Assembly: GCA_900553285.1 (NCBI GenBank)
Contig: USCX01000054.1
Coordinates: 1-8,598 of the forward strand
Reading direction: 5' to 3'
Length of the DNA stretch: 8,598 bases
From: an uncultured Prevotella sp.
GTDB taxonomy: Bacteria; Bacteroidota; Bacteroidia; Bacteroidales; Bacteroidaceae
Shown: in pieces, positions 6,376 through 8,598 of the stretch
How the letters are laid out: each line of letters opens with the position of its first letter
Position numbering within the stretch: position 1 is the first letter of the stretch
The notes under the pieces: model-generated
The model's input: only the letters and a program-made list of their open reading frames with translations
What the model was told of the DNA's origin: nothing
The model's database searches: none
Position numbers and translations under genes: made by a program

Positions 6376-6755
6376 GGAGTGCAAAGATAAGAAAAGGCGA
6401 GAGGAGAGCCGCAGAAAAGTCCACTTTTCTGACGGCTTGCCCGAGCCGCATCCGGAGACCGGCGGTCGAGCTGCATGAAGTCCACGTCAGGAACCCTGCC
6501 TGTCTGCGAAGAGAGGCGGATGGTGTTGTTTCCGGGAAATAGCGTGACGGGGATAGTGAGGGAAGCGGTTCGTGCTTCATCGCCGGAAGTCAGGCCGTTG
6601 AACGTTCGGGCGGCGGTGCTGTTTATGCTGACGGTCCATGAACTCCGTCCCATGACGGGCGGGCCGTAGGCAGCCGCATTCCGTGCGGCGAGGAGGAAGA
6701 GAAGGAAGACGAAGACTCTTCTAACGCTTGCATGGAGCGTTTTGTTTTTCTGCAT
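6372..6755 (-). CDS. Small secreted protein resembling the C-terminal half of a CBM6/35-like module
   Basis: This 127-residue protein starts with a basic tail and a hydrophobic core (about 14-25) ending ARNAAAYG, a good signal peptide with cleavage near residue 29. Residues 40-97 look like the second half of a CBM6/CBM35-type beta-sandwich: WTVSIN, then TIPVTLFPGNNTIRLSS (68-84) and VPDVDFMQL (88-96), matching the usual L.aG.NtIrl...PdiDyi pattern. A full module has about 120-130 residues; here the first half is missing and no enzyme domain is attached. The last 30 residues are low in conserved character and include the palindrome and promoter upstream of mnmA. It may be a minimal sugar-binding protein, or the internally deleted remnant of a larger secreted glycosidase. 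It lies 38 nt after the protease gene and overlaps mnmA by 4 nt. Confidence 0.65.
   Translation of the reverse strand: MQKNKTLHASVRRVFVFLLFLLAARNAAAYGPPVMGRSSWTVSINSTAARTFNGLTSGDEARTASLTIPVTLFPGNNTIRLSSQTGRVPDVDFMQLDRRSPDAARASRQKSGLFCGSPLAFSYLCTP
6382..6389 (-). promoter_or_regulatory. Putative -7 promoter box directly before mnmA
   Basis: The minus strand reads TATCTTTG, an exact match to the Bacteroidetes TAnnTTTG element. Only six bases separate it from the mnmA ATG, so transcripts starting a few bases downstream would be nearly or fully leaderless. No good TTG lies 19-21 bases upstream; the nearest T-rich stretch is the right half of the adjacent palindrome. The box is inside the end of the upstream small gene, so it would be an internal operon promoter. 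Confidence 0.5.
6413..6430. repeat. 18-bp palindrome upstream of the mnmA promoter box
   Basis: The sequence agaaaagt-cc-acttttct is an 8+8 base inverted repeat with a two-base centre, 23 bases upstream of the -7 box. As RNA it could fold as a 7-bp stem with a four-base loop. Its position near and above the -33 region would suit an operator, but the arms are simple A/T-rich runs and it also lies inside the coding region of the upstream gene. No regulator is identified. Confidence 0.4.
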
Positions 6756-6793
6756 GGTGGCCTTGACCGTTTCTGGAACTGTCGGGCGAAGGA

Positions 6794-8598
6794 TTATCGC
6801 AGTCTCATGTGCTCGAAGTCGAGTGTGAGGCGGCCTGTTTGACGGATGAAGATTTCGGGCGAGGGCGAGCCGGCCTGGGTACGCAGGCCGGGGTTATCGT
6901 AGGGCGGGAGTGAATCTGCCGGTTTCTGCATGAGGGGAATGCCGTTAGCCATGCGGACAGGTTGTGACACCACGTCCTCGGCCAGCGAGCCGGTGGAGGA
7001 AAGCGTGAGCGCAGTCGCCGTGAATTCGGCTTCGCCGACATGGCGAAGGAAGTCCATGCCGAGACTGAGAGGCGCATCTTTGTCTTTCACCAGGTAGACG
7101 ACGAGGTTCCGCATCGTGGCGTTGCCGGCACGTAAGCTGTCGATGAGGCCGACTTTCAGGATGGAGGAGCCCGCCGGGTGGTGTTTGAGCAGGATGCGGA
7201 CGCCTTTTTTCCTGGCTTCCTTTTCGCTCATTGTGGTGATGAAGTGGTCCGGCGTGATTGTGGCTTCGCCCCGTGTGCCGTTGAGGGTGACGGCATATTT
7301 CCCGTCAGTCTGGCGCGGAAGGATGACCGGGCCGGTCATCGTCAGTTCGGGAGCGGGAACATGATGCAGGGCCTTGAGGTAGTTTTTCTTGGCGCGGGTT
7401 TCCTCGGTCAGCTTGCGGGAATGGATGCGCAGCCGTATGATGGAGTCTACCACTGCCGACGCCTCGGCATAGCGGCCGAGGTCTTCGAGTGCCAACTCTT
7501 TCTGTTTGAGGAAACCGAGTCTTACGGATGCGTTGTAGTCTTTTTGAGAGAGTTGCCGGTCGGTCAGTGCAATTATAGAGTCCGGCTGATTTTTCCCCAC
7601 GAGCACCAAAAGGCGGGTCAGTTCCTGGTCACGCGGTGTTTGAAGCAAGGAGAGTGAGACGGCGTTGCGTTCGAGCCCGAATCCGTCTTGACGGTTGAAC
7701 CAGTCGGCCACGGTGGGGTGGCGGTGTGGACGCGAGGTGGTTTGCTGTCCCTCCATACGCATCGTCCCGAAGTGAATGGAAAAGCGGGTAAAGCCGCGGA
7801 CGAATCCGATGCCGAGCAGGCCGTCGTAGTCAGGGGCTTTGCCCGAGGCCAGTACCGTGTATGGCAGCCGGACGCTCTGGGCTTCAAAATCGAGGGTGAA
7901 GTGTGTCGTATCGGTGGTGGCGACAGGGAAAACAGCCGTCGAAAGGACTTGTGTGGCCGTGCCTGTGTCGAAACTGAACAGGTGTGCCTGCCCTTGGTGG
8001 GAGGCAAAGAAACGCAACCCTTGCTCCATGATGAAACAGTTGGGCCGCGCGGGTTCATCGCAGTCTCCTGGTGGCGGAAAATGAATACGGTCGGCTAAGA
8101 ACTCGACGTGGCCTGTCCGGCGTAGTTCGTTCAGACCGAGAATGTTGGATAGGGGATGGCCGGATGGCATGCCGTCGTCGTGGCGCACAAGTACGCAGAC
8201 GTGCCGAAGGTGAATGCCCCCGATGGTCAGGTCGTCGACGTAGCCGGTCGAGGCAGAGACAAGGCCGAAGAGCGTGGCGACTTCAACGGTGTCGGTCAGT
8301 ACGTAAACACCGCATGTGGCTGCATCAGCCGGGGAGAGCAGGGTGAACGGAGTCCCGGTGTCGACGATGGTGGCATCCAGCCGGTGTCCGTTGACGCCGA
8401 TGTCGGTTGTGAGAGGCCAGTCGTATGACGTGAGGGCGAAAGCCTTTCCCTGGGGGCGTTCGACCGCGCTGGCCGGGAAGTCGGCAAAGGAGCGGGCCAT
8501 GTACCGGTAGCGGTCGAAATCTGGCGGTAGGGAGCTGAACGTGGTTGAAAAACGGCGGCAAAGGGAGTCGAGGGCCGTCCATTTCCCTTCGTAGACGA
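6794..8598 (-). CDS. Multi-domain retropepsin/pepsin-like aspartic protease, 5' end outside the window
   Basis: The frame is open through the right edge, adding 32 codons before the ATG at 8498-8500, so the true start is outside the window. Residues below count from that ATG; 568 are visible. Unit 1 (about 30-143) has catalytic-type ATIVDTGTPFTLLS (D47) and the paired hydrophobic-Gly motif NILGLNEL (119-126). Unit 2 (about 157-252) has FSFDTGTATQVLS (D178) and GLLGIGFV (227-234). A helical, TPR-like linker covers about 264-385. Unit 3 (about 398-500) aligns with unit 1 but reads ATITPDHFITTMS with no DTG, while keeping LSLGMDFLRHVG (478-489). Units 1 and 2 could form one pepsin-like active site; unit 3 is probably structural. 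Location is unknown because the N-terminus is missing, but export is likely. The substrate is unknown. It ends 38 nt before the small secreted gene. Confidence 0.8.
   Translation of the reverse strand, partial: VYEGKWTALDSLCRRFSTTFSSLPPDFDRYRYMARSFADFPASAVERPQGKAFALTSYDWPLTTDIGVNGHRLDATIVDTGTPFTLLSPADAATCGVYVLTDTVEVATLFGLVSASTGYVDDLTIGGIHLRHVCVLVRHDDGMPSGHPLSNILGLNELRRTGHVEFLADRIHFPPPGDCDEPARPNCFIMEQGLRFFASHQGQAHLFSFDTGTATQVLSTAVFPVATTDTTHFTLDFEAQSVRLPYTVLASGKAPDYDGLLGIGFVRGFTRFSIHFGTMRMEGQQTTSRPHRHPTVADWFNRQDGFGLERNAVSLSLLQTPRDQELTRLLVLVGKNQPDSIIALTDRQLSQKDYNASVRLGFLKQKELALEDLGRYAEASAVVDSIIRLRIHSRKLTEETRAKKNYLKALHHVPAPELTMTGPVILPRQTDGKYAVTLNGTRGEATITPDHFITTMSEKEARKKGVRILLKHHPAGSSILKVGLIDSLRAGNATMRNLVVYLVKDKDAPLSLGMDFLRHVGEAEFTATALTLSSTGSLAEDVVSQPVRMANGIPLMQKPADSLPPYDNPGLRTQAGSPSPEIFIRQTGRLTLDFEHMRLR

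Noticed and set aside
6373..6384. Alternative TTG start of mnmA at 6384
   Set aside because: It adds only Met-His-Ser, would use a rarer start codon and overlaps the promoter-like box. The ATG at 6375 fits the family N-terminus and the ATGA overlap.
6146..6580. 144-residue minus-strand frame bridging mnmA and the small secreted gene
   Set aside because: It is an alternative frame of both genes, with no signal peptide or conserved motif, while the two overlapped frames have clear features.
8498..8500. ATG at 8500 as the true start of the aspartic protease
   Set aside because: The frame is open to the window edge with protein-like sequence upstream, and the residues after this Met do not form a signal peptide. 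It is more likely an internal Met.
1..8598. Mobile element, prophage, defence system, tRNA or rRNA
   Set aside because: No transposase, integrase or recombinase motif, no att-like duplication, no cloverleaf-like sequence and no nuclease/toxin-antitoxin pair was seen. The genes are co-directional and mostly housekeeping.

Overview
The window looks like chromosomal DNA of a fairly GC-rich Bacteroidota, most likely order Bacteroidales; genus and species cannot be fixed from the sequence. The evidence is the style of the Mrp, TrmB, XseA/XseB and MnmA proteins, no Shine-Dalgarno sequence before any start codon, and two TAnnTTTG boxes (the Bacteroidetes -7 promoter element) upstream of genes. All supported genes lie on the minus strand, so the window reads from its right edge to its left.

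In transcription order: (1) a large protein with aspartic-protease-type repeats, 5'-truncated by the right edge, containing two DTG motifs and a third degenerate repeat; (2) a small secreted protein resembling the C-terminal half of a CBM6/35-type carbohydrate-binding module; (3) mnmA (tRNA 2-thiouridine synthesis), whose start overlaps gene 2 as ATGA; (4) an exported subtilisin-like S8 serine peptidase; (5) xseA and (6) xseB, the two subunits of exonuclease VII. Gaps here are 38 nt, a 4-nt overlap, 18, 5 and 12 nt, so this is probably one operon or nested transcripts. After a 122-nt intergenic leader with its own -7-like box come (7) trmB (tRNA m7G46 methyltransferase) and (8) an Mrp/ApbC-type Fe-S carrier ATPase, 16 nt apart.

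The left 304 bases have no confidently assigned gene. They hold a long near-perfect hairpin (217-272) shortly after the mrp stop, a 21-bp tandem repeat at the edge (1-55), and an open minus-strand frame (1-274) that could be the start of an unseen gene or a chance opening.

Most of the window is ordinary housekeeping (tRNA modification, Fe-S handling, DNA repair). The points of interest are the three-unit aspartic protease, the half-size CBM-like secreted protein coupled to mnmA, the possible leaderless mnmA promoter, and the hairpin whose imperfect pairs are all G-U only when transcribed from the plus strand. I found no clear evidence of a mobile element, CRISPR array, defence system, tRNA or rRNA.
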